Assembly: GCA_030433805.1 (NCBI GenBank) | Contig: JARUXA010000012.1 | Coordinates: 1-64,000 of the forward strand | DNA: 64,000 bases | Reading direction: 5' to 3' | DNA from: Sphingomonas sp. PsM26 | GTDB lineage: Bacteria; Pseudomonadota; Alphaproteobacteria; Sphingomonadales; Sphingomonadaceae | Shown: positions 17,082 through 26,741 of the stretch, piece by piece | How the letters are laid out: each line of letters starts with the position of its first letter | Numbering within the stretch: the first letter of the stretch is position 1 | Made by a program: the position numbers and the translations under genes | The notes under the pieces: model-generated | What the model saw: the letters and a program-made list of their open reading frames with translations, nothing else | The model's database searches: none | Told to the model about the DNA's origin: nothing

Positions 17082-18812
17082 TCACTGCCCCCGCGCGATG
17101 TTGCTTTCCAGTTCGGCGATTGCGGTGTTGATCCCGTCCAGCGCCCCACGCCGCGCGTCCGCGGGCATGTCGCGGTTGAGCAGCATTTGCGCCCGCGCCG
17201 CCCGCAACCCGTCCAGCGCGTGGCGATAGGCACGCTGTTGCATCTGCTGCCCGTTCATCGCGAGTTGCACGCCGCGTTCCGCAGCGGCGGCACCACGGGC
17301 CGCAGCGGCAGCACCGCGCGCCTCGGCAGCGGCGATCCGGTCGGTGCAGACGGTGATCCGCCGCCGACCGTTCTTGCTGTCCTCGATCGTCATCTGCTTC
17401 GGATCCCCCCGCGGGCCGCACGACAGCGAGCGCACTTCGGGAACCGCCGGCACGGCGGGCATCGCGGGGATCCGCGTGACCGATCCGTCCGCGCCGATCA
17501 GCGTCGCCTGCCCCTTGGCACCAAGCTTTACGTACCGGCCATGCCGGACGATCCGCTTGCCGTCCTTGTCGATCGTGATGACGGTGGTCCCGCCCTGCCC
17601 GGCCGCGACCTCAGGGGGCAGCGGTGGCTCCGGTGCGTGCGGGGGCTGCGCCATTTCGGGCATTTCCGGGACGGTCGCAGGTGCCGCTGTCGCCGGGATT
17701 GCGGGCGCACCCCATTCCGGACGGTCGGGTGCGTCGGACATCGGCGGCGCGGGGGGCACTTGCGCAGCCCCATCTGGCTCGACGTCCGGCGCGACTGGCG
17801 GTGCGAGCGCAGCGATATCGACACCGGTCGCGCGTTCCACGCCCGACCGCACCCGTTCGGCCGCCGCACTGCCCGACGCGGTCAGCCCGAGCCCGCCGAG
17901 CGTCAGTGCCGCGATCATCGCGCCACCGCTTACCAGTTGGATTTTCGAAGTCCGTCGCGTCGTCAGCATCCGCAGCCGCCGCTTGAGATCGTCGATCGTA
18001 TTGAGATGGCACGTCGCGGCGACTTCGCCGTACGAGGCCGGATGCGCCGCCTTGACGATCGCGCAGGCATAGACGTGCCGCCGCATCGGGTTCATCCCCG
18101 CGAGGACGCGGGCGTCGTTGGCGATTTCCTGGTCGGCGCGGAACGCGCGGAAGGCGCGCCACGCGATCGGGTTGAACCAGTGCACCGCGAGCACGCCCAG
18201 CGCGATCCAGTTCGCGATCAGGTCGCCGCGCGCATGATGGCCAAGCTCGTGCGCGAGCGCGAGGTCGCGTTCCTCGGGCTCATAGCGTTCGGCGAAATCG
18301 CGTGGGAAGGCGACGTAGCGGCGCACCACCCCGAAGGCGAGCGGACCGCTCGCGGCGTCGCTCTCGATCACGTACACTCCGTCGAGTTCGGCACTTTGCC
18401 CGACCCCCGCGAGCATCCGCGCGCAGAACCGGCGATGTGACACGACGTGCCACACGAAGAAGCCCCCCGCACCGATCAGCCAGAGCGCGGCGATCGCGGG
18501 GACGATCCACGGATTTGCTGCGGCAGAATCGACCTGTGCACCGGGTGCATTCAGCAGCATTTCGACCGGATACGTCGCAAAGTGCATCGGCACCGTGGTC
18601 GCTTGCGACACGGCCTGGCGCGTCGCCTCGGTCCAGGCCGCGGGCAGCGGCGGCAGGACCAGCCGCAACACTGGCAACGCCCACAGCGCATAAGCGACAT
18701 TCGCCCCGAACGCACGCCGGACCGGCGTCCGCAGCACCAGCACCAGAACCATCAGCACGCTCGACGCGATCATCGCCTCGATTGCGCAGCTTATTCCGCC
18801 CGGCCCGATCAT
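17082..18812 (-). CDS. M56 family (BlaR1-like) membrane metallopeptidase
   Basis: A 576-residue sensor/peptidase of the BlaR1/MecR1 type. Several N-terminal membrane helices lead to the zinc motif HELGHH in LALAHELGHHARGD (about residue 190) and the following MRRHVYACAIVKAAH region typical of M56. After one more helix (about residues 275-300) the periplasmic part is a long Pro/Ala-rich linker and an Ala/Arg/Gln-rich helical tail, with no penicillin-binding domain, so it is not a beta-lactam sensor of the classical kind. Its start overlaps the stop of the BlaI-type repressor gene by four bases; in this pairing the peptidase normally inactivates the repressor after a signal. Confidence 0.88.
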   Translation of the reverse strand: MIGPGGISCAIEAMIASSVLMVLVLVLRTPVRRAFGANVAYALWALPVLRLVLPPLPAAWTEATRQAVSQATTVPMHFATYPVEMLLNAPGAQVDSAAANPWIVPAIAALWLIGAGGFFVWHVVSHRRFCARMLAGVGQSAELDGVYVIESDAASGPLAFGVVRRYVAFPRDFAERYEPEERDLALAHELGHHARGDLIANWIALGVLAVHWFNPIAWRAFRAFRADQEIANDARVLAGMNPMRRHVYACAIVKAAHPASYGEVAATCHLNTIDDLKRRLRMLTTRRTSKIQLVSGGAMIAALTLGGLGLTASGSAAAERVRSGVERATGVDIAALAPPVAPDVEPDGAAQVPPAPPMSDAPDRPEWGAPAIPATAAPATVPEMPEMAQPPHAPEPPLPPEVAAGQGGTTVITIDKDGKRIVRHGRYVKLGAKGQATLIGADGSVTRIPAMPAVPAVPEVRSLSCGPRGDPKQMTIEDSKNGRRRITVCTDRIAAAEARGAAAAARGAAAAERGVQLAMNGQQMQQRAYRHALDGLRAARAQMLLNRDMPADARRGALDGINTAIAELESNIARGQ

Positions 18813-19177
18813 GACTTCAGTCCTTTCAACAAGGCTTCGATCTCCGCGATATCCTGCGCGGTCAGTTCATCGCGTTCGGCGAGATGCGCGACCAACGGGG
18901 TCAGCTTGCCGCCGAACAGTCGGTCGATCAGTCGTTTCGATTCGCCTGCGACATAATCTGTACGCTGCACCAGCGGCCGGTACAAATAGCGGCGACCATC
19001 GGCTTCATGCGCGATGATGTTCTTGGCCAGCAACCGGCCCAGTAACGTCTTGACGGTATTGGCGCTCCACTCGCGCGTATCGGGAATTCGCTCGGACACG
19101 TCTTGCGCGGTCAGCGGGCTTTCGTCCCACAGCACCTCCATCACGGCATGTTCGGCATCGCTGATCTTCTCGGGCAT
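18809..19177 (-). CDS. BlaI/MecI/CopY family transcriptional repressor
   Basis: A 122-residue repressor. The N-terminal winged helix contains ISDAEHAVMEVLW, followed by LTAQDVSERI, WSANTVKTLLGRLLAKNII and YLYRPLV, the family signature; a helical dimerisation tail carries the usual acidic end. ATG at 19177 is chosen because GGAGGCG lies six bases before it, and because a start further upstream would lie within the operator region. It forms an operon with the M56 peptidase gene and should repress it through the sites at 19196-19232. Confidence 0.92.
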   Translation of the reverse strand: MPEKISDAEHAVMEVLWDESPLTAQDVSERIPDTREWSANTVKTLLGRLLAKNIIAHEADGRRYLYRPLVQRTDYVAGESKRLIDRLFGGKLTPLVAHLAERDELTAQDIAEIEALLKGLKS

Positions 19178-19195
19178 TCGAGTCGCCTCCGTACT

Positions 19196-19232
19196 GACTA
19201 CAGCTGTAATCGTACCGTTTACGTCTGTAGTC
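19196..19232. promoter_or_regulatory. Two BlaI-type operators
   Basis: Two dyads of the TACA-N2-TGTA type lie 21 bp apart centre to centre: GACTACAGCTGTAATC (core 19199-19208, a perfect palindrome) and a second core TACGTCTGTA at 19220-19229 with one deviation. BlaI/MecI repressors bind repeats built on TACA/TGTA. The sites lie between the repressor start and the divergent VIT-family gene and probably autoregulate the repressor-peptidase operon. Confidence 0.7.
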
Positions 19233-19333
19233 AATAGCCCCGCCGACGTTCCGCTGTGCGACCTTGGCGACTTTTAACGGACGGGCGCGCCACTGCATCT
19301 GGCCTGATCGCGGCGGGACGGTTACGGCGGGAC

Positions 19334-20026
19334 ATGATCCGCCATTCCGAAAAGCATCTTGTTCAGCGTGTTGGCTGGCTCCGCGCCGCCGTCCTGGGCG
19401 CCAACGACGGGATCCTGTCGACCGCCAGCCTGATCGTCGGCGTCGCCGCCGCCGCCCGCGCCCCCTCCGAAGTCGTTCTGACCGGAGTCGCCGGGCTGGT
19501 CGCGGGGGCGATGTCGATGGCGGCGGGCGAATATGTCTCGGTCAGTTCGCAATCCGACACCGAAGCCGCCGACCGCACCCGCGAAGCCGCTGAACTGGAA
19601 GAAGATCCCAAGGCCGAGACGCGCGAACTCGCCGCCATCTACCGCCACCGCGGGCTCGATGCGGCGCTGTCGCTGCAAGTCGCCGAACAGCTGATGGCGC
19701 ACGATGCGCTCGGCGCGCACATGCGCGACGAACTGGGCATCCACGAAGTAATGGAAGCACGCCCGGTCCAGGCCGCGCTCGCCTCCGCCGCCAGCTTCGC
19801 GATCGGCGCGATCTGCCCCGTGCTGATGGCTTTCCTGTTCCGCGGCACCGCGCTGATCGAGGCGGTCGTCGTGACCACGCTGCTGCTGCTCGCGCTGCTC
19901 GGTGCGACCGGCGCGCGGATCGGGGGCGCACCGCTGTGGCGCGGCGCGCTGCGCGTGTTGTTCTGGGGTGCGCTGGCGATGGCGGTGACGGCGGGGATCG
20001 GGCATCTGGTGGGGACGCAGGTCTGA
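19334..20026 (+). CDS. VIT1/CCC1 family transporter
   Basis: A 230-residue membrane protein of the vacuolar iron transporter family, which moves Fe2+ or Mn2+ in exchange for protons in eukaryotic members. It shows the first-helix LRAAVLGANDGILSTASLIVG and second-helix GLVAGAMSMAAGEYVSVSSQSD signatures, then a charged cytoplasmic loop with metal-binding-like Glu residues and three further hydrophobic segments. The ATG has GGCGGGA six bases upstream. It is divergent from the BlaI-type repressor and shares its operator region, so co-regulation is possible but not shown. Confidence 0.9.
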   Translation: MIRHSEKHLVQRVGWLRAAVLGANDGILSTASLIVGVAAAARAPSEVVLTGVAGLVAGAMSMAAGEYVSVSSQSDTEAADRTREAAELEEDPKAETRELAAIYRHRGLDAALSLQVAEQLMAHDALGAHMRDELGIHEVMEARPVQAALASAASFAIGAICPVLMAFLFRGTALIEAVVVTTLLLLALLGATGARIGGAPLWRGALRVLFWGALAMAVTAGIGHLVGTQV

Positions 20027-20097
20027 GGTGATGCGGGCGGGTTGACCCCTCGCCCCGCCCCGCCCTAATCGGGCGAAACCCTCCGAAAGGACCGTTC

Positions 20098-20799
20098 ATG
20101 CGCAAGATCTACCCCGATGCCGCCGCCGCCCTAGAAGGGGTGCTCCACGACGGCATGATGATCTGCGCGGGCGGTTTCGGGCTGTGCGGCATTCCCGAAC
20201 GGTTGATCGACGCGATTCGCGACGCGGGCACCAAGGACCTGACGATCGCGAGCAACAACGCCGGGATCGATGGCGAGGGCCTCGGCAAGCTGCTCCGCAC
20301 CCGCCAGATCAAGAAGATGATCTCGAGCTACGTCGGCGAGAACAAGGAGTTCGAACGCCAGTATCTGTCGGGCGAACTGGAAGTCGAGTTCTGCCCGCAG
20401 GGCACGCTTGCCGAACGCTGCCGCGCGGGTGGCGCGGGCATTCCCGGATTCTACACCAAGACCGGCGTCGGCACGCTCGTCGCCGAGGGCAAGGAAGTGA
20501 AGACCTTCGACGGGGAGGACTATATCCTCGAACGCGGCATCCGCGCCGACCTCGCGATCATCAAAGCATGGAAGGCGGACGAGAGCGGTAACCTGGTCTT
20601 CCGCAAGACCGCGCGCAACTTCAACCAGCCGATGGCGACCGCTGGCAAGGTGTGCGTCGCCGAGGTCGAGGAAATCGTGGCAGTCGGTTCGCTCGATCCG
20701 GACGCAATCCATTTGGCGGGCGTGTATGTGCAGCGCCTCGTGCTCGGCGCGCCATACGACAAGAAGATCGAATTCCGCACCGTCCGCGAGGCCGCGTGA
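20098..20799 (+). CDS. scoA: 3-oxoacid CoA-transferase subunit A
   Basis: Alpha subunit of a succinyl-CoA:3-ketoacid CoA-transferase, which activates acetoacetate for degradation. The 233-residue protein has the [16 protein letters not shown] glycine loop, LTIASNNAG, a [21 protein letters not shown] stretch and the [20 protein letters not shown] signature. AAAGGA lies upstream of the ATG. Unusually, the B subunit is not next to it: a phosphatase gene overlaps its stop (GTGA) and separates it from subunit B. Confidence 0.95.
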   Translation: MRKIYPDAAAALEGVLHDGMMICAGGFGLCGIPERLIDAIRDAGTKDLTIASNNAGIDGEGLGKLLRTRQIKKMISSYVGENKEFERQYLSGELEVEFCPQGTLAERCRAGGAGIPGFYTKTGVGTLVAEGKEVKTFDGEDYILERGIRADLAIIKAWKADESGNLVFRKTARNFNQPMATAGKVCVAEVEEIVAVGSLDPDAIHLAGVYVQRLVLGAPYDKKIEFRTVREAA

Positions 20800-21773
20800 A
20801 GCGCTTGAGCCTTCTTAGCCCCTCCCCTTCAGGGGAGGGGTTGGGGGTGGGGCCGTGCCTCGCAGAGAGGGAAGCTTTGCTGAACTGCCCCACCCCACCC
20901 CCTCCCCTGAAGGGGAGGGGCTTTACGCTCCTTGCTGCACTGGCGCTCTCCGCTTGCACCACGACACCGCGCGTGGCGGTAGTGCCGCCAAGCAGCCCCA
21001 CCGTCCCGCCCGGGATGCAATATCTCTACGGCTCAGGCGAAGCCGCAGCGCAGGCGCTCCAAACGTGGCGGCAACTAACGCAGTTCGCCGCAACGCAAGT
21101 CGCGACGGCCCCAACCGACTCGGTCATCCTCGCCCCCGACGCCACGCTCGCCGCGCCCAAATGGATCCCCTGCGGCGACAAACCCAAGGCCGCCGTATTT
21201 GACGTCGACGAGACCGTCCTCCTCAACCTCGGCTTCGAGGCGAACGACGCGGCACACCCCGCCCCGTACAACCAGAAGACCTGGGACGCGTGGGAGTTGA
21301 CCGACCTCGACAAGGTCGCCCCGCAACCCGGCGCGGTCCAGGCGCTCGACGCACTCCGCCGGATGGGCGTGACCGTGGTGTTCAACACCAATCGCTCCGC
21401 AGCGCATGCCGACATCACCCGCGCGACGATCGAGCGCGCCGGACTCGGTCCGGCGGTGCACGGCGAGACGCTGTACCTGTCGGGCGACGATGCGATGGGC
21501 AGCCGCAAGGATGGCCGCCGCGCCATAATCGCGGCGAAGTTCTGCGTGATCGCGATGGGCGGCGACCAGCTCGGCGATTTCAGCGATCTGTTCAACGACA
21601 GCCTGCCCCCACCCGCGCGCCGTGCCGCCGTCCAGCGCGAGCCCGTCTCCGCGAAGTTCGGGGTCGGCTGGTTCATCCTCCCCAACCCCGTCTACGGCAG
21701 CGCGCTCAAGGGCAGCTTCGACGACGTATTTCCGCAAGACAAACGCTGGGCCCCGCCCGCAGGAGACAAGTGA
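20796..21773 (+). CDS. HAD-family class B-like acid phosphatase lipoprotein
   Basis: A 325-residue surface or periplasmic phosphatase of HAD subfamily IIIB, related to lipoprotein e(P4). The nucleophile motif VFDVDETVL (Asp136, Asp138) and a FNTNRSAA threonine/serine-type second motif are present. The N-terminus is odd: a lipobox LSAC (Cys54) follows a hydrophobic stretch, but residues 8-43 are encoded by a palindromic repeat inserted in frame, splitting what would otherwise be an ordinary 18-residue lipoprotein signal. The GTG start overlaps the scoA stop; a TTG at 20877 within the repeat, with GAGGGA before it, is a realistic alternative. Its stop overlaps the scoB start (TGATG). Confidence 0.85.
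   Translation: MKRLSLLSPSPSGEGLGVGPCLAEREALLNCPTPPPPLKGRGFTLLAALALSACTTTPRVAVVPPSSPTVPPGMQYLYGSGEAAAQALQTWRQLTQFAATQVATAPTDSVILAPDATLAAPKWIPCGDKPKAAVFDVDETVLLNLGFEANDAAHPAPYNQKTWDAWELTDLDKVAPQPGAVQALDALRRMGVTVVFNTNRSAAHADITRATIERAGLGPAVHGETLYLSGDDAMGSRKDGRRAIIAAKFCVIAMGGDQLGDFSDLFNDSLPPPARRAAVQREPVSAKFGVGWFILPNPVYGSALKGSFDDVFPQDKRWAPPAGDK
20817..20922. repeat. Palindromic element inside the phosphatase signal sequence
   Basis: Left arm 20817-20853 and right arm about 20887-20922 are near-complements; each arm is itself a hairpin, CCCCTCCCC-TTCA-GGGGAGGGG or its reverse. The core contains GCCTCGCAGAG, shared (inverted) with the copy in valS. It is read in frame as part of the phosphatase gene. 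Confidence 0.85.
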
Positions 21774-22423
21774 TGGCCGACCAGGCAAAGGGCTGGACCC
21801 GCGACGAAATGGCCGCACGCGCCGCGCGCGAGCTGAAGGACGGTTTCTACGTCAACCTCGGGATCGGCATTCCCACGCTGGTCGCCAACCATATTCCTGC
21901 CGGGGTCGAAGTGACACTGCAGTCCGAGAATGGAATGCTCGGCATCGGCCCCTTCCCGCTCGCGGGCGAGGAAGACGCCGATCTGATCAACGCGGGCAAG
22001 CAGACGATCAGCGAGCTGCCGCAAAGCGCCTATTTCAGCTCGTCCGACAGTTTCGCGATGATCCGCGGCGGCCATATCGATTTGACCGTACTCGGCGCGA
22101 TGGAAGTCGCCGAGAATGGCGACATCGCCAACTGGATGATCCCGGGCAAGATGATCAAGGGCATGGGCGGCGCGATGGATCTGGTCGCGGGGGTCAAGAA
22201 GATCATCGTGGTGATGGAGCATACGTCCAAGAACGGCGACCCCAAGTTCATCCCCGCCTGCACCCTGCCGCTGACCGGTAAGAATGTCGTCGACATGATC
22301 GTCACCGATCTGGCCGTCTTCCAGCGCCCCGATCATCAGTCGCCCTTCAAGCTGCTGGAAACCGCCCCCGGCGTCAGTGCAGAGGAAATTGCCAGCAAAA
22401 CGACGGCACATTACGTCGTTTAA
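21773..22423 (+). CDS. scoB: 3-oxoacid CoA-transferase subunit B
   Basis: Beta subunit carrying the catalytic glutamate: SENG at residues 51-54 (Glu52), after the [17 protein letters not shown] strand. The 216-residue protein also shows [35 protein letters not shown] and the C-terminal TDLAVF strand of the family. The ATG overlaps the phosphatase stop by one base (TGATG) and AGGAGA lies nine bases upstream. With scoA it forms the complete alpha2beta2 enzyme. Confidence 0.95.
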   Translation: MADQAKGWTRDEMAARAARELKDGFYVNLGIGIPTLVANHIPAGVEVTLQSENGMLGIGPFPLAGEEDADLINAGKQTISELPQSAYFSSSDSFAMIRGGHIDLTVLGAMEVAENGDIANWMIPGKMIKGMGGAMDLVAGVKKIIVVMEHTSKNGDPKFIPACTLPLTGKNVVDMIVTDLAVFQRPDHQSPFKLLETAPGVSAEEIASKTTAHYVV

Positions 22424-22585
22424 ACAGCATTTACTTGCTTGAAGTACCGCGCTCTGCGTCCATTACGGACAGGCTTTGTCGTTTTTGTCACTGAATTTCT
22501 TACGACTACTCGCGCAATAGCCTCGACTGTGGTATCCCCTGCTTCGTCCTGATCGACGCGGACTTGACCTTGCCGGGGGGCTTCG

Positions 22586-23431
22586 ATGAAGTGGCTCAAG
22601 CGTGCTGCGCTGATACTGTGCGGGGCCATCGTCGTGGCCATGGCAACGCTGTACGGCGGGTCCGAATGGATGCTGCGCCGCGCCTATGCGGCACCTCTGG
22701 ATACGATCGTTGCCGACCACTCGGCCGCGGGCGTAGCGGAAGGCGGACGGATCGCGCGGATCATCGGATGCCGCGGTTGCCATGCAAGCGACGCGACCGG
22801 CAGGGTGCTGGTCGAGAATGCCTTGCTCGGCCGTTTCGCGGCCCCCGCGATTGCCCGTCGCGCGGCGGACTATAGCGACGCGCAACTGTCCCGGCTGATC
22901 CGCCACGGTATCAAGCGAGATGGCACTGCCCTTCACGTCATGCCGGTCCAGGCATTCCGGCATCTCTCCGACGATGACGTTGCGCGGCTGATCGGATGGA
23001 TCCGCACGCTCAAGCCGCAGTCGAAGGATCTTCCGGGGACGATATCCTATGGGCCAATGGCACGCCTGCTGATCCTGACCGGCGGTCTGCCCAGCCAGGC
23101 GTATCCCGAGACCATCGCCGGGCACCACCGACCTGTCGCTGCCGGAGCATATTTTGTCCACGTTTCGTGCATGGCGTGCCACGATCTGCGGCATGCGCAG
23201 CCACAGGAAACCGATCCGACGGTGACGGTCCCTGCCTTGGCGGACGTCGGTTCATCCTATGATGCCAATGCCTTCCGACATTTGCTCCGGACGGGCGTTG
23301 GCATGTCGGGACGCGACCTCGGGCTGATGACGCGGGTGGCCATAGCAGACTTAAGCAGGCTCACCGACAACGAGATTGCGGCCGTCCACACGTACCTGAT
23401 CGAGGAACACCAGCGTCCCGCTACGCAATAA
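22586..23431 (+). CDS. Dihaem c-type cytochrome, membrane anchored
   Basis: A 281-residue protein with an N-terminal hydrophobic anchor (residues about 6-25) and two cytochrome c domains, each with a CxxCH haem site: CRGCH at residues 62-66 and CMACH at 195-199. Candidate axial methionines include those in HVMPVQAF and [12 protein letters not shown]. It resembles the cytochrome subunits of membrane dehydrogenases (alcohol, gluconate or aldehyde types), but no such dehydrogenase gene is adjacent, so its partner is unknown. Confidence 0.88.
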   Translation: MKWLKRAALILCGAIVVAMATLYGGSEWMLRRAYAAPLDTIVADHSAAGVAEGGRIARIIGCRGCHASDATGRVLVENALLGRFAAPAIARRAADYSDAQLSRLIRHGIKRDGTALHVMPVQAFRHLSDDDVARLIGWIRTLKPQSKDLPGTISYGPMARLLILTGGLPSQAYPETIAGHHRPVAAGAYFVHVSCMACHDLRHAQPQETDPTVTVPALADVGSSYDANAFRHLLRTGVGMSGRDLGLMTRVAIADLSRLTDNEIAAVHTYLIEEHQRPATQ

Positions 23432-23481
23432 AGGCCCTGCCAAACATTGCATTTGCGCAGTTTTCGGCTAGAGCGCGCGGC

Positions 23482-24915
23482 ATGTCCAACCAGCCCCTGA
23501 CCCTGTACGAAAAGATCTGGGCCGATCACGTGGTCGAGCGCCGCGACGATGGAACGTGCCTGATCTACATTGATCGTCACCTCGTTCATGAGGTGACCAG
23601 CCCGCAAGCCTTCGCCGGGCTGCGCGCCAACGAACGCACTGTCCGTCGTCCCGATCTCACGCTTGCGGTCCCCGATCACAATTTGCCGACGACCCCGCGC
23701 CGCGACGCGAACGGCTCGCGGCTGCCGATCGCCGATCCTGAAAGCCTCCAGCAGCTCGACGCGCTCGAGCGCAACACCCGCGACTTCGGGATCGATTATA
23801 TCGATGCGATCGCGGCGGCGCAGGGGATCGTCCACGTCGTGGGCCCGGAACAGGGGTTCACCCTGCCCGGCACCACATTGGTATGCGGCGACAGCCATAC
23901 GTCCGCGCACGGCGCGCTGGGCGCGCTCGCCTTCGGAATCGGGACGAGCGAGGTCGAGCATGTGCTCGCCACGCAGACGTTGCTGCTCGGCCAGTCCAAG
24001 ACGATGGAAGTGCGCGTCGACGGTAAACTCGGCTTCGGTGTCTCGGCCAAGGACGTCGCGCTCGCGATCATCGGCAAGCTCGGTGCCGCGGGCGGGACCG
24101 GCTATGTGCTCGAATATACCGGCTCGACGATCCGCGACATGTCGATCGAGGGTCGGCTGACGATCGCGAACATGTCGATCGAAGCGGGTGCGCGCGCGGG
24201 TCTGGTGGCGCCGGACGAAACGACCTTCGCTTATCTCGAGGGGCGCCCGATGGCCCCCAAGGGTGCCGACTGGGACGCAGCGGTCGCCTATTGGCGGACG
24301 CTGCCGAGCGACCCGGGCGCAGTGTACGACGCCGTCGTCACGATCGACGCGACCGAAATCGCGCCACTGCTGACCTGGGGCACCAGTCCCGAGGACGTCG
24401 TCGCGATCACCGGCCATGTTCCCGATCCCGACAGCTTTGCTGATCCGGCAAAGCGGGACGCGGCGCGCAAGTCGCTCGACTATATGGGCCTGACCCCCGG
24501 CACCGCGATGCAGGATGTTGGCGTCGACTATGTCTTCATCGGCAGTTGCACCAACAGCCGGATCGAGGACCTGCGCGCCGCCGCGCAGGTTGCCGACGGT
24601 CGCCACGTGGCAGAGGGCGTTCATGCGCTTGTCGTTCCAGGGTCGGGACTGGTCAAGCGCCAGGCCGAAGCCGAGGGACTCGACCGCATCTTCCTGACCG
24701 CAGGGTTCGAATGGCGCGAGCCCGGCTGCTCGATGTGCCTTGCAATGAACCCCGATAAAGTACCGCCCGGTCTCCGTTGCGCTTCCACTTCGAATCGCAA
24801 CTTCGTAGGACGGCAGGGTCCGGGTGCGCGCACGCATCTGGTTTCCCCGGCAATGGCGGCTGCGGCCGCCGTCACCGGTCGACTGAGCGATGTGCGCGAT
24901 TTTGTAACGACGTAA
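23482..24915 (+). CDS. leuC: 3-isopropylmalate dehydratase large subunit
   Basis: Large subunit of isopropylmalate isomerase, which converts 2- to 3-isopropylmalate in leucine synthesis. The 477-residue aconitase-family protein carries [28 protein letters not shown] and the three cluster cysteines in FIGSCTNSR and GCSMCLAMN, so the [4Fe-4S] site is complete. Length matches the family. leuD follows after a small ORF. Confidence 0.97.
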   Translation: MSNQPLTLYEKIWADHVVERRDDGTCLIYIDRHLVHEVTSPQAFAGLRANERTVRRPDLTLAVPDHNLPTTPRRDANGSRLPIADPESLQQLDALERNTRDFGIDYIDAIAAAQGIVHVVGPEQGFTLPGTTLVCGDSHTSAHGALGALAFGIGTSEVEHVLATQTLLLGQSKTMEVRVDGKLGFGVSAKDVALAIIGKLGAAGGTGYVLEYTGSTIRDMSIEGRLTIANMSIEAGARAGLVAPDETTFAYLEGRPMAPKGADWDAAVAYWRTLPSDPGAVYDAVVTIDATEIAPLLTWGTSPEDVVAITGHVPDPDSFADPAKRDAARKSLDYMGLTPGTAMQDVGVDYVFIGSCTNSRIEDLRAAAQVADGRHVAEGVHALVVPGSGLVKRQAEAEGLDRIFLTAGFEWREPGCSMCLAMNPDKVPPGLRCASTSNRNFVGRQGPGARTHLVSPAMAAAAAVTGRLSDVRDFVTT

Positions 24916-24927
24916 GGGGAACGATGT

Positions 24928-25041
24928 ATGAAGCGTGTTCTGGTTCTTTTGGTGATGGGTACCCTCGCGAGCGGGATCGCCGCCTATGCAGCGACCGCGC
25001 GCACCAGCGCCAACGACGCGATCGCCGCCAAGCAGCGATAA
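24928..25041 (+). CDS. 37-residue exported peptide between leuC and leuD
   Basis: A short ORF starting at ATG 24928 with an AGGGGAACG purine run just upstream. It encodes a basic N-terminus (Met-Lys-Arg), a hydrophobic stretch LVLLVMGTLASGIAAYAA and a polar C-terminus rich in Ala, Ser, Asn and Lys, i.e. a signal peptide or a single short membrane segment with almost no mature part. It lies 12 bases after leuC and 55 bases before leuD on the same strand. No family is recognised; the composition and good ribosome-binding site favour a real gene. Confidence 0.55.
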   Translation: MKRVLVLLVMGTLASGIAAYAATARTSANDAIAAKQR

Positions 25042-25096
25042 CGGCAGGCGCGCGCCCGCCCGTCTTTCACGCATTGCCCCAAAGTAGGATCTTACG

Positions 25097-25726
25097 ATGC
25101 AACCTGTCACGCACGTCTCGGGTACGGCCTATCCGTGGGGACAGAAGAACGTCGACACCGACGTCATCATCCCGGCGCACTGGCTGAAGACCGTGACCCG
25201 CGAGGGACTCGGCAAGGGCGCGTTCGAGACCGTACGCGCGAAGCCGGGCAACATCTTCGATGACCCGCGCTACACCGGTGCCCCGATCCTGATTGCGGGT
25301 GACAATTTCGGCTGCGGGTCCAGCCGCGAGCACGCTGCCTGGGCGCTGGCCGACATGGGCATCAGCGCGGTGGTCGCGCCGAGCTTCTCTGACATCTTCT
25401 CGGGCAACGCGTTCAAGAACGGGATCGTCACGGTGGTCCTGCCGCAAGCCGCGATCGACCGCCTGATCGAGGTCGCGCAGGATCAACCCGTGACGATCGA
25501 TCTCGAGACGATGACCGTCACCACCCCCTATCAGGATCGCTTCGGGTTCGAACTCGACGCATTCCGCCGCCAGTGCCTCATGGAAGGACTGGACGAGATC
25601 GGTCTGACACTGGCAAGAGATACCGCGATTTCGAAATACGAAGCCGGGGTAAGCAAACACCGGCCGTGGATGAGCGGAGAACGGGCGGATGCGAGCACTC
25701 TTGTCGAAAGCGCCGGGCGGACCTGA
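25097..25726 (+). CDS. leuD: 3-isopropylmalate dehydratase small subunit
   Basis: Small subunit of isopropylmalate isomerase. The 209-residue protein has [31 protein letters not shown] (swivel-domain signature), and [13 protein letters not shown], as expected; the length is normal. It completes the LeuCD enzyme with the upstream large subunit. Its 3' end overlaps the next gene by 38 bp. Confidence 0.97.
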   Translation: MQPVTHVSGTAYPWGQKNVDTDVIIPAHWLKTVTREGLGKGAFETVRAKPGNIFDDPRYTGAPILIAGDNFGCGSSREHAAWALADMGISAVVAPSFSDIFSGNAFKNGIVTVVLPQAAIDRLIEVAQDQPVTIDLETMTVTTPYQDRFGFELDAFRRQCLMEGLDEIGLTLARDTAISKYEAGVSKHRPWMSGERADASTLVESAGRT

Positions 25727-26690
25727 AACCCTAACGATCGATACCCTGCCCGATCCCGTCGCTGCTGCGGGACAGGTCGTGGTGGCGGTCAAGGCGTGCT
25801 CGATCAACTATCCCGACGTTCTCATCATCGAGGACAAATACCAGTTCAAGCCACCGCGCCCGTTCGCTCCCGGAAGCGAAATCTCGGGTGTCGTCGAAAG
25901 CGTCGGCGACGGTGTGACTAACTGGAAACCCGGCGACCGGGTGATCGCGACGACCGGATCGGGCGGTCTCGTTGAAAAGATCGCGCTTCCTGCGACCAGC
26001 CTGTTCACGCTGCCCGAGGGACGCAGCTTCGCCGAAGGTGCGTCGCTGCTGCTGACCTACGGAACGACCATCCACGCGTTGCTCGACCGCGGTCGTCTGG
26101 CGGAGGGGCAGACCCTACTCGTGCTCGGCGCGGCGGGCGGCGTCGGGCTGGCGGCGATCGAACTCGGCAAGGCGTTTGGGGCGCGCGTCGTCGCGGCAGT
26201 GTCATCGGACGAAAAGGCGCAGACCGCGCGGGACGCGGGCGCGGATGACGTCATCGTCTATGCGCGCGCGCCGTTCGACAAGGATCAGTCCAAGGCGCTC
26301 GCCGAGCAGTTCAAGGCGGCTGGCGGCAAGGCCGGCTATGACGTGATCTACGATCCGGTGGGCGGCGATTATGCCGAACCCGCGCTTCGCTCGATCGGAT
26401 GGGAAGGCCGGTATCTCGTCGTGGGTTTCCCCGCCGGCATCCCACGGCTTCCGCTCAACCTGACCTTGCTCAAGAGCTGCGACGTTTGCGGCGTGTTCTG
26501 GGGGGCGTTCGCGGCGCGCGACCCGAACGCGAACCGGGCGCATATCGAGCGCCTGTTCGGCCTATGGAAAGACGGCAAGATCGCCCCGCGCGTCACCGAA
26601 ACCTTCGCGTTCGAGGATGGCGGCAAGGCGATCGCCAAGATGGCCGCACGCGGTGCGATCGGGAAGCTGGTTGTTACGGTTTCGCAATGA
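25689..26690 (+). CDS. NADPH:quinone oxidoreductase, MDR family
   Basis: A 333-residue zinc-independent medium-chain dehydrogenase/reductase of the quinone oxidoreductase group. It has the N-terminal GroES-like fold ([28 protein letters not shown]), the Rossmann motif [21 protein letters not shown] (about residues 146-166), and lacks the structural zinc cysteines. It reduces quinones or related enones with NADPH; the physiological substrate is not predictable. The ATG lies inside the leuD 3' end, with GAGAACGG upstream. Confidence 0.92.
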   Translation: MRALLSKAPGGPETLTIDTLPDPVAAAGQVVVAVKACSINYPDVLIIEDKYQFKPPRPFAPGSEISGVVESVGDGVTNWKPGDRVIATTGSGGLVEKIALPATSLFTLPEGRSFAEGASLLLTYGTTIHALLDRGRLAEGQTLLVLGAAGGVGLAAIELGKAFGARVVAAVSSDEKAQTARDAGADDVIVYARAPFDKDQSKALAEQFKAAGGKAGYDVIYDPVGGDYAEPALRSIGWEGRYLVVGFPAGIPRLPLNLTLLKSCDVCGVFWGAFAARDPNANRAHIERLFGLWKDGKIAPRVTETFAFEDGGKAIAKMAARGAIGKLVVTVSQ

Positions 26691-26741
26691 TGCTATTGGA
26701 CACGATAGAATGACGTTTAACCCAGCGGGGGCACGGTCGAC

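Noticed and set aside
23257..25110. 617-codon minus-strand frame opposite leuC
   Set aside because: leuC is unmistakable on the other strand and the antisense translation has no motif; long open antisense frames are expected at this GC content.
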